This document shows positions 1 through 8,737 of a DNA stretch of 64,000 nt, in pieces. The notes under the pieces are model-generated. The model was not told where the DNA came from. It saw nothing but the letters and a program-made list of their open reading frames with translations, and did not search any database. The DNA is from an uncultured Oscillospiraceae bacterium (GTDB lineage Bacteria; Bacillota; Clostridia; Oscillospirales; Oscillospiraceae), in contig CAKTQP010000008.1 in assembly GCA_934597165.1 (NCBI GenBank), positions 1 through 64,000 of the forward strand, read 5' to 3'. Position numbers and translations under genes: made by a program. Numbering within the stretch: the stretch's first letter is position 1; each line of letters opens with the position of its first letter.

Positions 1-62
<62 letters not shown>

Positions 63-67
63 GTTTT

Positions 68-95
68 CCCCGAAACCGAATGGTTTCGGGGTTTT
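68..95 (+). terminator. Rho-independent terminator of tRNA-Thr
   Basis: A perfect 10-bp stem (68-77 with 82-91), a GAAT loop and a TTTT tail lie six bases after the CCA end of the tRNA. Confidence 0.85.
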
Positions 96-120
96 CTGTT
101 CGTACACGCAGAATGTAAAA

Positions 121-153
121 GACCAGCGGGAATCAATTTTCCGCTGGTCTTTT
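121..153. terminator. Hairpin flanked by A and T runs, possible bidirectional terminator
   Basis: A 9-bp stem (121-129 with 141-149) has AAAA before it and TTTT after it, so it could stop transcripts from either side. It lies at the 3' end of the radical-SAM gene remnant. Confidence 0.6.
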
Positions 154-490
154 CACGTTATTTATCTTCCTGCCGTCGCTTTTCCGCACAGGGACGCCAG
201 CAGCATAGGCTTCGTACTTGCTGCACAGATGCGCTGCACTCTCCGGCGCTTCCAGATGAATGGATTTCGCACCGCTGCGCTCCACCATCTCTGTCAGCAG
301 ACCAGGGTTCTCCAGCATGGGACAGGGCCGCAGATGATTGTGGTTGTAAGGCTGCCCTTTGCGGATACTCCAGGAACAGTGGCTGCTGCAAGCCCTCCAG
401 GAAGCTCTTATACCGAATGTTGCCACCGGAGTAGTGGATAAAGACACAAGGCTCCACATCGCCAGCTGCGTTAATGTGGTTTGACTTGGT
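133..490 (-). pseudogene. Decayed C-terminal fragment of a radical SAM/SPASM-type protein
   Basis: Read on the minus strand, two frames together give a recognisable SPASM-type C-terminus. One frame carries HINAAGDVEPCVFIHYS and continues to about base 365. The homology resumes in the next frame with RKGQPYNHNHLRPCPMLENP. A single extra base near 363-364 explains the switch. The N-terminal radical SAM domain with its CxxxCxxC motif is absent, because similarity starts abruptly at about 485, beside a short tRNA D-arm-like stretch. It therefore cannot encode a working enzyme. The family call comes from memory of the conserved C-terminal motif (GDVEPC...CPMLENP) and was not checked against a database. 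Confidence 0.75.
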
Positions 491-533
491 AGTTGGTAGA
501 GCGTTTCCTGTGATAGAGGAACTGGAGGGTACC

Positions 534-1262
534 TTACAATTGTAAATCATGTTTTTCCTCTCTGATAAACATGATCAAAAAGCTGAATGATAAGAGCAGA
601 CAGGACAGCCAGATGCTCTGTGTGCCTAGCCGAATGGTCAGCAGACTTCCTACACCGGCGCCTATCGCGAAGAGCAAGATCACGCCGAAATAGGTCAGTG
701 CCCTGCGCAGGATCTCCTTATCCCGGTTGTGAAAATAGGCGCATAGCGCTTCCATGCCGCTGCGCATATTGCCGATACACATCGTGCTGGCGTAGGCGTG
801 ACCACGGACCTTCCGGAAGGTCTGGACCTGCATGGCGCAGACGAAGGAGACAAGAGCGTTGGCGGTGATATTCAGAGTTTGAGGCAGAAGCCCAACGACT
901 GCCAGCAGGACGATCTCTGCTAGGATGATCAGCTGTCGCCAGTGTACCCTTTCAAAGTGTTTGCAGCGCCGGTGGATGGATTCCGCCACAAAAGTGCCCA
1001 GCAAAAATGCCAGCAGCGGGATGAGATAGCGCACACTATGTGCCCACTCCCGTTGGAAGAGATATGTGCTGAGCAGGACGATGTTGCCTGTCTGGGCGTT
1101 GGCGAATACCTTGCCGCGGCAGGAGTAGGTGTAAGCGTCCTGTAAGCCCCCAGAGAGGATGACAAAGGAAGCGGTCAAAAGAGAGTCCGACATTTGCCCG
1201 CGAGGTCTACTGAGGAACCGTAGAATGGGATCGGGTTTTCGTTGACGTGAGATCCGCTCCAT
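534..1262 (-). CDS. YoaK/DUF1275 family membrane protein
   Basis: A 242-residue integral membrane protein of the DUF1275 (YoaK) family. Family marks are GGLQDAYTY followed by FANAQTGNIV near the N-terminus and an M-S-G-rich central part (CIGNMRSGMEAL). About six hydrophobic segments are visible. The start at 1262 is preferred over an ATG 23 codons upstream because AAGGAGG lies 9 bases before it. The function is unknown; members are often called putative transporters. It has its own promoter and stands alone between a pseudogene and the MATE exporter. Confidence 0.8.
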   Translation of the reverse strand: MERISRQRKPDPILRFLSRPRGQMSDSLLTASFVILSGGLQDAYTYSCRGKVFANAQTGNIVLLSTYLFQREWAHSVRYLIPLLAFLLGTFVAESIHRRCKHFERVHWRQLIILAEIVLLAVVGLLPQTLNITANALVSFVCAMQVQTFRKVRGHAYASTMCIGNMRSGMEALCAYFHNRDKEILRRALTYFGVILLFAIGAGVGSLLTIRLGTQSIWLSCLLLSFSFLIMFIREEKHDLQL

Positions 1263-1344
1263 TTCGGTTCGCCTCCTTATTAGGTTATGATAGGGAGAAT
1301 GTGAACTTGCCATTAGGCAAAAGAGCAACATTCCCCCTATTTCC

Positions 1345-1373
1345 AGTATAATCGTCTTGATTTTAGATGTAAA
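1345..1373 (-). promoter_or_regulatory. Promoter of the DUF1275 gene
   Basis: Minus-strand TTTACA (1368-1373), a 17-bp spacer and TATACT (1345-1350), about 80 bp upstream of the start codon. Confidence 0.6.
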
Positions 1374-1414
1374 GTGTTATTTTTGTATGATAAATATTTT
1401 TGTTGAAAAGAGAA

Positions 1415-1439
1415 ACAGCTGCGACAGGTCGTCAGCTGT
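1415..1439 (-). terminator. Terminator of the MATE gene
   Basis: ACAGCTG pairs with CAGCTGT around an inner CGA/TCG stem with one bulged base. A T-rich minus-strand tail (TTTCTCTTTTC) follows. The hairpin overlaps the stop codon at 1432-1434. Confidence 0.6.
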
Positions 1440-2742
1440 CAGTCTTTTTGGAGAGAAACACAGCGGCGACCATGGTGACGATACACTCAGAGATAGGCAG
1501 CGCCAACCACACCCCATTGATGCCCCAGAAGATGGGCAGAACGTAAAGCAAAAGCCCGCTGACAACCAAACTGCGCAGGATACCAACGGTCATCGAGGCA
1601 CGATCCCGCATGACCGACTGGAGATAGTAGGTGGACAGCACCGTGAACCCCAAAAACAGATAGAGCAGGGAGTACAGGCGCATACTGTTGGGCGCAGCGG
1701 CCAAAACCTCCGGCGTGGCGGCCATAAACAGCTTCACAATGGGCACAGGCAGACACTCCGCAATGAGTGTGAACAGAACACCCATGATGAGTACCGTTCC
1801 CACAGACATCTTCAAAAACTGCTTGACCCGTTCGTATTGCTTGGCACCGAAGTTGGAAGAGACCAACGGCTGAATGGCCTGTCCCACACCACAGTACATG
1901 GCCTGAACCAGTGCCGCGATGGTAGTCATAACGCCGTAGATGGCCAGTTCCACCTCACTGCCATAGCGCAGGATCTGGTTGTTTGTGATGGTGGACAGCA
2001 CCACCGTGCCCAGATCCAGCAGGCTCGCGCCGATGCCGATGACGAAAATTTTCCGAATGGCCTTCCCCATGCGAAACGGCTTGGCCAGCTTCAGCCCGCA
2101 GGATTTGCGGAACAGGTGACTGCAAATGATGAGGCATTGCAGGGTCGTACCCAAAACGGTGGCGATGGCTGCACCTTCCATACCCATGCCCAGAGGGAAG
2201 ACAAAGAACCAGTCCCCGAAGACATTGAAACAGCCGCCGCTGATGACCCCGGCCATGGCTAGCCCCGGCGCGTTGTCATTGCGGACAAAGGCGCCAAGAA
2301 AGACGGAGAAGGGGCACACGGGCCAAAACCGGATGAGCCACTTGGCGTAGCGCATGACCATAGGCAGCGACCCTTCGTTAGCACCGAAAAAGAAGAGGAT
2401 GGGTTTCGAGAATACGGCAAACAGTACCCACGTGAGAACGGTAAATCCGATCATCAGCAGCAGTGCCGTGGTGAAATAGGCGTTCCCCTTTTCCTCGTTC
2501 CCCTTGCCTTTGGCGTTGTTCATGAGGACGGAACCACCGATGCCGAATAGGATGCCTAAAAAGACCAGGATGCCGAAGACGGGCGAGATGACCGCCATAG
2601 CTGCTGTGCTCGCTGGCCCTTCTGATTGTCCCACGGCGATGGTGTCCACAAAGCTGTAGATGGTGATGACCAAAGCACTCCCCAGGGAAGCGATGAGGTA
2701 CTTGCGGTAGAGCGCCTTGGTGCTGCTGGTCAAGTAATCCAT
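1432..2742 (-). CDS. MATE family efflux transporter
   Basis: A 436-residue polytopic protein of the multidrug and toxic compound extrusion family, which exports cationic compounds in exchange for Na+ or H+. It has about 12 hydrophobic helices in two similar halves. Typical segments are DTIAVGQSEGPASTAAMAV in helices 1-2 and FGAKQYERVKQF in the second half. The start at 2742 is set by AAAGGAGG a few bases upstream; an open frame continues 55 codons further but only through the leader RNA. A consensus promoter and a strongly structured leader of about 160 bases precede it, suggesting ligand-controlled expression. The exported substrate cannot be told from sequence. Confidence 0.88.
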   Translation of the reverse strand: MDYLTSSTKALYRKYLIASLGSALVITIYSFVDTIAVGQSEGPASTAAMAVISPVFGILVFLGILFGIGGSVLMNNAKGKGNEEKGNAYFTTALLLMIGFTVLTWVLFAVFSKPILFFFGANEGSLPMVMRYAKWLIRFWPVCPFSVFLGAFVRNDNAPGLAMAGVISGGCFNVFGDWFFVFPLGMGMEGAAIATVLGTTLQCLIICSHLFRKSCGLKLAKPFRMGKAIRKIFVIGIGASLLDLGTVVLSTITNNQILRYGSEVELAIYGVMTTIAALVQAMYCGVGQAIQPLVSSNFGAKQYERVKQFLKMSVGTVLIMGVLFTLIAECLPVPIVKLFMAATPEVLAAAPNSMRLYSLLYLFLGFTVLSTYYLQSVMRDRASMTVGILRSLVVSGLLLYVLPIFWGINGVWLALPISECIVTMVAAVFLSKKTDS

Positions 2743-2905
2743 AAAAACCTCCTTTAGACAAAAAGAAAAACCAGATAAGAATGCACCACATAACAGGCTA
2801 TTTCTCACTCTGGCATCGCCACATACGGCTGCGCTTGCCCTCCGAAATAGTTGCGTGTGACATCTTATCCGGCCTGCATTACGATTGCATAAACCTCCGA
2901 TGAAC
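2743..2905 (-). ncRNA. Structured 5' leader of the MATE gene, candidate riboswitch
   Basis: On the minus strand, 2863-2872 pairs with 2771-2780 over 10 bp (one G-T). A U-rich run (TTTTTCTTTT) follows the stem at once, so closing it should terminate transcription. Inside is a nested arm: CTATTTC/GAAATAG (2844-2850 with 2798-2804), then GGCA/TGCC and GCC/GGC. The AGGAGG of the MATE gene follows. I could not assign it to a known class. Guanidine-IV (mepA) RNAs are the obvious comparison because they precede MATE genes. Confidence 0.5.
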
Positions 2906-2912
2906 AAGCACT

Positions 2913-2941
2913 ATCATAATGGAATTGTTTTCGATTGTCAA
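2913..2941 (-). promoter_or_regulatory. Promoter of the MATE leader
   Basis: Consensus TTGACA (2936-2941), a 17-bp spacer and TATGAT (2913-2918) on the minus strand. Transcription should begin near 2906. Confidence 0.8.
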
Positions 2942-3016
2942 CTAAAATAGGGGAAAACCAGAACGGATTCTGCCATCTTTATGCAAAGTGTGCATGATAC
3001 TTGGCTAATTTTGTCC

Positions 3017-3046
3017 TTGATTCCCAAGCCCCTATAGTAGTATAGT
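3017..3046 (+). promoter_or_regulatory. Probable promoter of the potassium uptake operon
   Basis: TTGATT (3017-3022), an 18-bp spacer and TATAGT (3041-3046). A second fit uses TATAGT at 3033-3038 with TTGTCC (3011-3016), 16 bp apart. Either lies 65-80 bp before the trkH/ktrB start. Confidence 0.5.
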
Positions 3047-3112
3047 GGAGGACAATAAAGCGCATTGCCGCTCCGCTGCCAAAGCAGTGGGATGATAGGA
3101 GGTAGGATAGAC

Positions 3113-4447
3113 ATGAAATTACCCGTTCGCCTGACGCCCGCCCATGCGGTGCTGTTGGGCTTTGCCGGTATCATCCTGTTGGGGACGCTGCTCCTCATGC
3201 TCCCCGTTTCCAGCCCAGGCCCAAGCGGCGCGTCCTTTTTGACCGCCCTCTTCACCGCCACATCCTCCACCTGTGTCACCGGCCTCATCGCCGTAGACAC
3301 CGCCACCGGTTGGAGCCTCTTCGGACAGGTCATCATCTTGATCCTCATCCAGATTGGCGGCATGGGGGTAGTGACCGTAGCCGTGGCGCTGAACCAGATC
3401 GCCGGCCGGAAGATCGGCCTCTCCAGTCGTTTCTTTTTGCAGGAGTCCATGGGCGCACCTCAGTTGGGCGGCATCGTCCGGATGCTCCGCTTTATCCTGC
3501 GCACCATGCTGGCCATGGAGGGCATCGGGGCGTGCCTCTTTGCCATCCGCTTTATCCCGGATTACGGCCTGCTCCGAGGCACCTGGTACAGCATCTTCCA
3601 CGCCATCTCCGCCTTCTGCAACGCCGGTTTTGACTTAATGGGGTACTGGCAGCCCTATTCCTCTGTGACTAAGTACGCCAGCGACCCGCTGGTCTTGGGC
3701 ACCGTCATGGCCCTCATCGTTTTGGGCGGCATCGGGTTCTTCGTCTGGGATGACATCGCCAAAAATCAGTGGCACTTCCGCAATTACACCTTGCAGACCA
3801 AGGTGGTCCTCACCACCACCGCCTTGCTGCTCTTCCTGCCCTTCCTGTGGTTCTGGCTCTGTGAGTTTGTCAACTGGCAGGGGATGACCACCGGACAGCA
3901 GGTGCTGTCCGCCCTCTTTCAGACCGTCTCCCCCCGAACGGCGGGCTTCAACAACGTGGACTTGAACCAGCTCAGCGGCGGCTCCAAAATGCTCACCATC
4001 CTGCTCATGCTGGTGGGCGGTTCCCCGTCCTCCACCGCCGGCGGCATCAAGACCACCACCTTGGCCATCCTGCTCCTGGCGCTCCGTGCGGCCTTTACCA
4101 GCGACCACCAAGTTCACTGCTTTGGCCGCCGCATTCCCGCACAGGTCATCACCCGTACCCTGGTGGTCTCCGTGCTCTACGGCACCCTGTTTTTGGCCGC
4201 CAGCATGGCGCTCATCCAGCTGGAGCCTATCACCATGGAGGAAGCCCTCTTCGAGTGCGCCTCTGCCATCGGCACCGTGGGTCTGACCCTGGGCATCACG
4301 CCAGAGCTGGGTGCAATTTCAAAGGTCATCTTGATCCTGCTCATGTACCTGGGCAGAGTGGGCGGCCTGACCTTGGTGTACGCCGTGTCAGGCACAGGAA
4401 AACGACTGCACTACACCCTGCCGGAAGAATCCATCGGCATCGGATAA
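3113..4447 (+). CDS. TrkH/KtrB family potassium uptake channel subunit
   Basis: A 444-residue membrane protein that forms the K+-conducting pore of a Ktr/Trk uptake system. All four pore-loop signatures are visible in order: TCVTGL, NAGFDL, TAGFNN and TVGLTLG, each after a pair of hydrophobic helices. The segment GGSPSSTAGGIKTTT is a family hallmark before the third helix pair. The start at 3113 has GGAGGT upstream. The regulatory RCK subunit gene follows 14 bp downstream, so the two make a standard operon. The length fits KtrB rather than the longer enterobacterial TrkH. Confidence 0.93.
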   Translation: MKLPVRLTPAHAVLLGFAGIILLGTLLLMLPVSSPGPSGASFLTALFTATSSTCVTGLIAVDTATGWSLFGQVIILILIQIGGMGVVTVAVALNQIAGRKIGLSSRFFLQESMGAPQLGGIVRMLRFILRTMLAMEGIGACLFAIRFIPDYGLLRGTWYSIFHAISAFCNAGFDLMGYWQPYSSVTKYASDPLVLGTVMALIVLGGIGFFVWDDIAKNQWHFRNYTLQTKVVLTTTALLLFLPFLWFWLCEFVNWQGMTTGQQVLSALFQTVSPRTAGFNNVDLNQLSGGSKMLTILLMLVGGSPSSTAGGIKTTTLAILLLALRAAFTSDHQVHCFGRRIPAQVITRTLVVSVLYGTLFLAASMALIQLEPITMEEALFECASAIGTVGLTLGITPELGAISKVILILLMYLGRVGGLTLVYAVSGTGKRLHYTLPEESIGIG

Positions 4448-4461
4448 GGAAGGAGAAGCGT

Positions 4462-5106
4462 ATGGAAAAGACGATTTTGCTCATTGGCTTAGGACAGTTC
4501 GGCTATCATATGGCCGTGAAGATGAAGGAATTGAAGAGTCAGGTTCTGGGCATTGATATAGACGAGGAGCGGGTGAACAGCTGCCTGCCCTATTTGACCA
4601 GTGCCAAGATCGCGGACAGCACAGACGAGGCCTTTTTGCGCACCCTGGGCGTGCGGAATTTTGACGTGTGCGTGGTCACCATCTCCGGCAACTTCCAGGC
4701 ATCCCTGGAGACCACCGCTCTGCTGAAGGACGCTGGCGCCAAGCTGGTGGTCTCCCGGGCGTCCAGCGAGTTCCACGCCAAGTTCTTGCTGCGCAACGGG
4801 GCGGATGAGGTACTCTATCCGGAGCGGGATATGGCCATCCACGGGGCGGTGAAATACGCTTCCAACCATGTCCGGGATTTTATCCAGCTTTCCGACGAGT
4901 ACGCCATCTACGAGACCTCCGTGCCGCCCAAATGGGTGGGCAAGAGCATCCTGGACTTGCAGGTGCGAAAAAAGTACCACCTGAACATTTTGGCCATCAA
5001 GCGGGACGGACAGATCGACCCGGAGGTCAACCCCAACTACCAGTTTACAGGCCAGGAGACAGTGTTTTTGATGGGCAGCAAGGAGAATATGCGTCCCTTC
5101 CTGTGA
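4462..5106 (+). CDS. TrkA/KtrA family potassium channel regulatory subunit
   Basis: A 214-residue cytoplasmic gating subunit that forms a ring on the KtrB-type pore and responds to nucleotides. The N-terminal RCK_N Rossmann domain has the dinucleotide loop GLGQFG at residues 9-14 and an acidic residue after the second strand (GIDIDEE). A C-terminal RCK_C (TrkA-C) domain spans roughly residues 135-214. The start at 4462 has AAGGAGAAG ahead of it. It lies immediately downstream of the pore gene. Confidence 0.92.
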   Translation: MEKTILLIGLGQFGYHMAVKMKELKSQVLGIDIDEERVNSCLPYLTSAKIADSTDEAFLRTLGVRNFDVCVVTISGNFQASLETTALLKDAGAKLVVSRASSEFHAKFLLRNGADEVLYPERDMAIHGAVKYASNHVRDFIQLSDEYAIYETSVPPKWVGKSILDLQVRKKYHLNILAIKRDGQIDPEVNPNYQFTGQETVFLMGSKENMRPFL

Positions 5107-5133
5107 CATAGAACGAGAGGAGATGCCAGACCG

Positions 5134-5853
5134 GTGCGCTTTTTTACCTACGAGACTCAGCTCCCCAAAGACGTGGGCTTCTCCCTCTTTGGCTCCGTCC
5201 ACCTGGCTTGGCTGGTGGGCATCCTAGCCTTCACCGCCATCGTCGCCCTTTGGTTCTCCCAGCGTCCCGCCTATCGCCAGCGGCGCATCTCCTGGGCTGT
5301 GGCCTGGCTGCTCTGCGCTATGATCGTGGTGGAAAAGGTGGTCTTGGCACTGACCGGGCACTTGAACGTGTACAGCCTGCCCTTCCACCTGTGTGAGCTG
5401 GCGCCCCTGCTCTACCTGCTCTTCGCCTGGCGACACTGGGATTGGCTGGGGCAGGTCATCTACACCCTCTGCCTGCCCGGCGCAGCAGCGGCGCTGCTCT
5501 TTCCCGATTGGAGCGCCTACCCACAGTGGAACTTCATGAATATCAACAGCTTTCTCGTCCACGGCTTGCTCATCCTCTTTCCCATCCTCCAGCTGGTGGA
5601 GCACACCATCCGCCCACGGCTGGGGTCGCTGTGGAAGGTCTGGCTCTTCCTGGCCGTCCTGGTGCCGCCCATGTGGCTCTTTAACCGCACCTTTGGCACC
5701 AACTATCTCTTCCTCAACGCCGCCTCCCCAAACTCCCCTCTGACCTGGATTTTGGGCTTCACAGGCCCTACCTGGTACTTGTTGGGGTACGCCCTCTTGG
5801 GTCTGGCGGTCATGGTGGTCATGCTCCTGCCGTGGGTGGGGCGAAAAGAATAA
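5134..5853 (+). CDS. TIGR02206/YwaF family integral membrane protein
   Basis: A 239-residue membrane protein with about seven hydrophobic segments. The motif LPFHLCELAPL in the second third and NFMNINSFLVHGL later are typical of the YwaF/TIGR02206 family, whose function is unknown. The likely start is GTG at 5134, with GAGAGGAG about 12 bases upstream. It follows the K+ uptake pair by 27 bp and is probably co-transcribed. A strong terminator follows directly. Confidence 0.75.
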   Translation: MRFFTYETQLPKDVGFSLFGSVHLAWLVGILAFTAIVALWFSQRPAYRQRRISWAVAWLLCAMIVVEKVVLALTGHLNVYSLPFHLCELAPLLYLLFAWRHWDWLGQVIYTLCLPGAAAALLFPDWSAYPQWNFMNINSFLVHGLLILFPILQLVEHTIRPRLGSLWKVWLFLAVLVPPMWLFNRTFGTNYLFLNAASPNSPLTWILGFTGPTWYLLGYALLGLAVMVVMLLPWVGRKE

Positions 5854-5856
5854 TGC

Positions 5857-5891
5857 AAAAGCGACAGCCTTGTGGTAAGGCTGTCGCTTTT
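5857..5891 (+). terminator. Terminator of the potassium uptake operon
   Basis: A 15-bp perfect stem (5857-5871 with 5877-5891) with AAAA on the left and TTTT on the right, four bases after the stop codon. Confidence 0.9.
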
Positions 5892-5967
5892 CTATTCAAA
5901 TTTTACCAGATTAGTTCCACAGATTTCTCCACAAACTGAGGATAACATCCGAAGGGGAGGAATTCCG

Positions 5968-7125
5968 ATGAAACGAGTGATGTGCGCAGTGTTGACTGCG
6001 CTGTTATTGAGCCAGGGGATACCCGCCGCCTGCGCCGCAGAGCAGACCAAACCGGCCAGCAGCGGGGTGGAGGTGTCCGCCAAGAGCGTCATCCTGATGG
6101 AGCGGGAGACTGGCACGGTCTTATACCAGCAAGCAGAGCACGAACAGCGGGAACCGGCGTCGGTGACCAAAGTCATGACCATGCTGCTGGTGGTGGAGGC
6201 CATCGAACAGGGGCAGCTGCACCTGGAGGATATGGTCACCTGTTCCGCCTACGCCGCCTCCATGGGCGGCAGCCAGGTCTTTCTGGCAGAGGGGGAGCAG
6301 ATGTCCGTCCATGACCTGCTGAAATCCGTGGCGGTGGCGTCGGGGAACGACGCGGCTGTGGCACTGGCGGAGCAGATCGCAGGGAGCGAGAGCGCCTTTG
6401 TGGAAAAGATGAACCGCCGCGCCCAGGAGCTGGGCATGAAGGACACCCACTTCTGCAACTGCAACGGCCTGCCCGCCGAAGGCCACGTGACCAGCGCCTA
6501 TGACATCGCCCTCATGAGCCGTCAGCTGTTGCAGTACGACTTGATCCGAGACTACGTGGGCATCTGGATGGACTCCATCCGAGAGGGCACCTTCCAGCTG
6601 GCCAACACCAACAAGCTCATCTACTACTACGACGGTGCCACTGGCCTGAAGACCGGTTCCACCGACGCCGCAGGCTATTGCATCTCCGCCTCCGCCCGCC
6701 GGGAGGGGATGGAGCTCATCGCCGTGGTGCTGGGCAGCCCCACCTCTAAGGAGCGGTTCAACACCGCCAAGGCCCTGTTAAATTACGGCTTCGGCGCGTA
6801 CGCTCTGGCGGACGTGACCCCGGAACAGCCCCTGCCTGCCCTGCCCGTCCAGTTGGGTCAGGCGGAACAGGTGGAACTAGCGCTGGCGCAGACCGGCAAG
6901 CTGCTGGTGAAGAAGGAAGAGCGGAGCAAAGTGACCAGTGAGTTGCAGCTGGAAGAGACCTTGAAAGCGCCGGTGACCCAGGGGCAGGAAGTGGGCAAGC
7001 TGGTGGTGTCCGTGGACGGCAAGGAGCGGATGACCATCCCGGTGGTGACCCAGACCCAGGTGCCGCGGCTGACCTTTTCTGGGATGTTCGGCAGCCTGTG
7101 GCGACGGATGGCGACGGGAAACTGA
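5968..7125 (+). CDS. dacF: D-alanyl-D-alanine carboxypeptidase, DacF/PBP5 type
   Basis: A 385-residue exported penicillin-binding protein that trims the terminal D-Ala from peptidoglycan stem peptides. A signal peptide covers residues 1 to about 24 (cleavage near ACAAE). The three active-site motifs are intact: SVTK at 65-68, SGN at 125-127 and KTG at 228-230. A C-terminal PBP5-type beta domain begins near residue 290, and a hydrophobic/basic tail (MFGSLWRRMA) could be the membrane anchor. The start at 5968 has GGGGAGG 7 bases upstream. DacF is the usual name for the sporulating-Firmicutes form; assignment to DacF rather than DacB or DacA is by similarity only. Confidence 0.88.
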   Translation: MKRVMCAVLTALLLSQGIPAACAAEQTKPASSGVEVSAKSVILMERETGTVLYQQAEHEQREPASVTKVMTMLLVVEAIEQGQLHLEDMVTCSAYAASMGGSQVFLAEGEQMSVHDLLKSVAVASGNDAAVALAEQIAGSESAFVEKMNRRAQELGMKDTHFCNCNGLPAEGHVTSAYDIALMSRQLLQYDLIRDYVGIWMDSIREGTFQLANTNKLIYYYDGATGLKTGSTDAAGYCISASARREGMELIAVVLGSPTSKERFNTAKALLNYGFGAYALADVTPEQPLPALPVQLGQAEQVELALAQTGKLLVKKEERSKVTSELQLEETLKAPVTQGQEVGKLVVSVDGKERMTIPVVTQTQVPRLTFSGMFGSLWRRMATGN

Positions 7126-7136
7126 ACAAAGACAGA

Positions 7137-7172
7137 GGAACCGGCAGAAACTGCGCTGTCGGTTCCTTTTTT
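7137..7172 (+). terminator. Terminator of dacF
   Basis: An 11-bp stem with one G-T pair (7137-7147 with 7156-7166) followed by TTTTTT. Confidence 0.88.
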
Positions 7173-7208
7173 AGGCGAAAAGGGGTGGAAAAATGGGCAG
7201 AATTGCTG

Positions 7209-7237
7209 TTGTTTTTTCCACAGGGCAATGATAAAAT
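7209..7237 (+). promoter_or_regulatory. Possible promoter of pgi
   Basis: TTGTTT (7209-7214), a 17-bp spacer and TAAAAT (7232-7237), ending 44 bp before the pgi start. The match is moderate. Confidence 0.4.
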
Positions 7238-7281
7238 TTCCATAGTATGAGTTTTCAACTTCCTTAGAAGGAGGCATGAGT

Positions 7282-8610
7282 ATGGTAACCGTAGATCGTA
7301 CATCCCTCGATTCCTTCCTCCCGCCCCATCAGCTGGACAACATGGAACCCCAGCTGCGGGCGGCCTGGGACACCCTATGGAAGGGCACCGGCGCAGGCAA
7401 CGGCTTTTTGGGCTGGCGGGACCTGCCGGTGGACTATGACCGGGCGGAGTTCCAGCGCATCCAGGCGGCGGCCAAACGCATCCAGGCGGACTCCGACGTG
7501 CTGGTGGTCATCGGCATCGGCGGCAGCTACTTGGGCGCCCGAGCGGTCATCGAGCTGCTCCAAAGCCCCAACTACAATCTGAAACAGAAGACCACCCCGG
7601 ACGTGTACTTTGCCGGCAACACCCTCTCCACCGATGCTGTCCTGGAGACCTTGGAGCTGATCGGCGACCGGGACTTCTCCATCAACGTCATCTCCAAATC
7701 CGGCACCACCACCGAACCGGCTGTGGCGTTCCGTATCTTCCGCGCCGCTCTGGAGGCCAAATACGGCAAGGCGGAAGCGGCCAAGCGCATTTATGCCACT
7801 ACAGACCGCCACAAGGGCGCCCTCAAGACCCTGGCCGACGCAGAGGGGTATGAGACCTTCGTGGTGCCCGATGACGTAGGCGGCCGCTACTCCGTCCTCA
7901 CCGCCGTGGGTCTGCTGCCCATCGCCGTCACCGGCATCGACATCCAGCAGCTCATGGAGGGCGCTGCCGACGCCAGAGCCGCCTTCCAGACGCCGGGGAT
8001 GGACAACCCGGTCTGGCAGTACGCTGCTGCTCGAAATGCCCTGTATCAGGCGGGCAAAAAGATCGAGATTTTAGGCTGCTATGATTCTGCCTTCCGGTTC
8101 ATGGCCGAGTGGTGGAAGCAGCTCTATGGCGAGAGCGAAGGGAAGGAGGGCAAGGGCATCTTCCCGGCCAGCGTCGAGTTCACCGCGGACCTCCATTCCA
8201 TGGGGCAGTATATCCAGGAAGGGGAGCGGCTGCTCTTTGAGACCATCGTGAATTTTGAACAGCCCAGAGGTCAGGTACTGGTGCCTGGGGACAAGGACAA
8301 TTTGGACGGCCTGAACTTTTTGACCGGAAAAGACTTGAAATTCCTCTGTGAACAGGCCAGACTGGGCACTCGCCTGGCGCATGTGGACGGAGGCGTGCCC
8401 AACCTGACCATCCAGGTTGCCAAGGCGGACGCCTACCACGTGGGCGGTCTGCTCTACTTCTTTGAGCTGGCCTGCGGCCTCTCCGGCTACCTCCTGGGGG
8501 TCAATCCCTTTGACCAGCCTGGGGTGGAGGCGTACAAGAAGAATATGTTCGCCCTGCTGGGCAAGCCTGGCTATGAGGCGCTGGGGGAGACCTTGCGCAA
8601 GCGACTGTAA
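7282..8610 (+). CDS. pgi: Glucose-6-phosphate isomerase
   Basis: A 442-residue cytoplasmic enzyme interconverting glucose 6-phosphate and fructose 6-phosphate in glycolysis and gluconeogenesis. Sugar-phosphate-binding motifs GIGGSYLGAR and SKSGTTTEP are present. The glutamate-containing GESEGKEGKG, the histidine in DLHSMGQ and the C-terminal lysine in VEAYKKN match the catalytic set. Two ATGs lie two codons apart. The second, at 7282, is preferred because GGAGG sits 7 bases before it but only one base before the first. The length is that of the short bacterial form. Confidence 0.95.
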   Translation: MVTVDRTSLDSFLPPHQLDNMEPQLRAAWDTLWKGTGAGNGFLGWRDLPVDYDRAEFQRIQAAAKRIQADSDVLVVIGIGGSYLGARAVIELLQSPNYNLKQKTTPDVYFAGNTLSTDAVLETLELIGDRDFSINVISKSGTTTEPAVAFRIFRAALEAKYGKAEAAKRIYATTDRHKGALKTLADAEGYETFVVPDDVGGRYSVLTAVGLLPIAVTGIDIQQLMEGAADARAAFQTPGMDNPVWQYAAARNALYQAGKKIEILGCYDSAFRFMAEWWKQLYGESEGKEGKGIFPASVEFTADLHSMGQYIQEGERLLFETIVNFEQPRGQVLVPGDKDNLDGLNFLTGKDLKFLCEQARLGTRLAHVDGGVPNLTIQVAKADAYHVGGLLYFFELACGLSGYLLGVNPFDQPGVEAYKKNMFALLGKPGYEALGETLRKRL

Positions 8611-8737
8611 ATGTGGTGTTTACAGAAAATTTATGGATTCTGTTGTTGCGAAATCCCCTCGCTTATGGTAAAGTTAAGGATAGAATACTACACACCCCCG
8701 AACACACGGGGAAAAGCGGAAAAAGGAGTGACGAATC

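Noticed and set aside
8604..8624. Hairpin CTGTAAA/TTTACAG at the end of pgi as a terminator
   Set aside because: It is followed by AAAATTT and has no usable T run; it may be chance.
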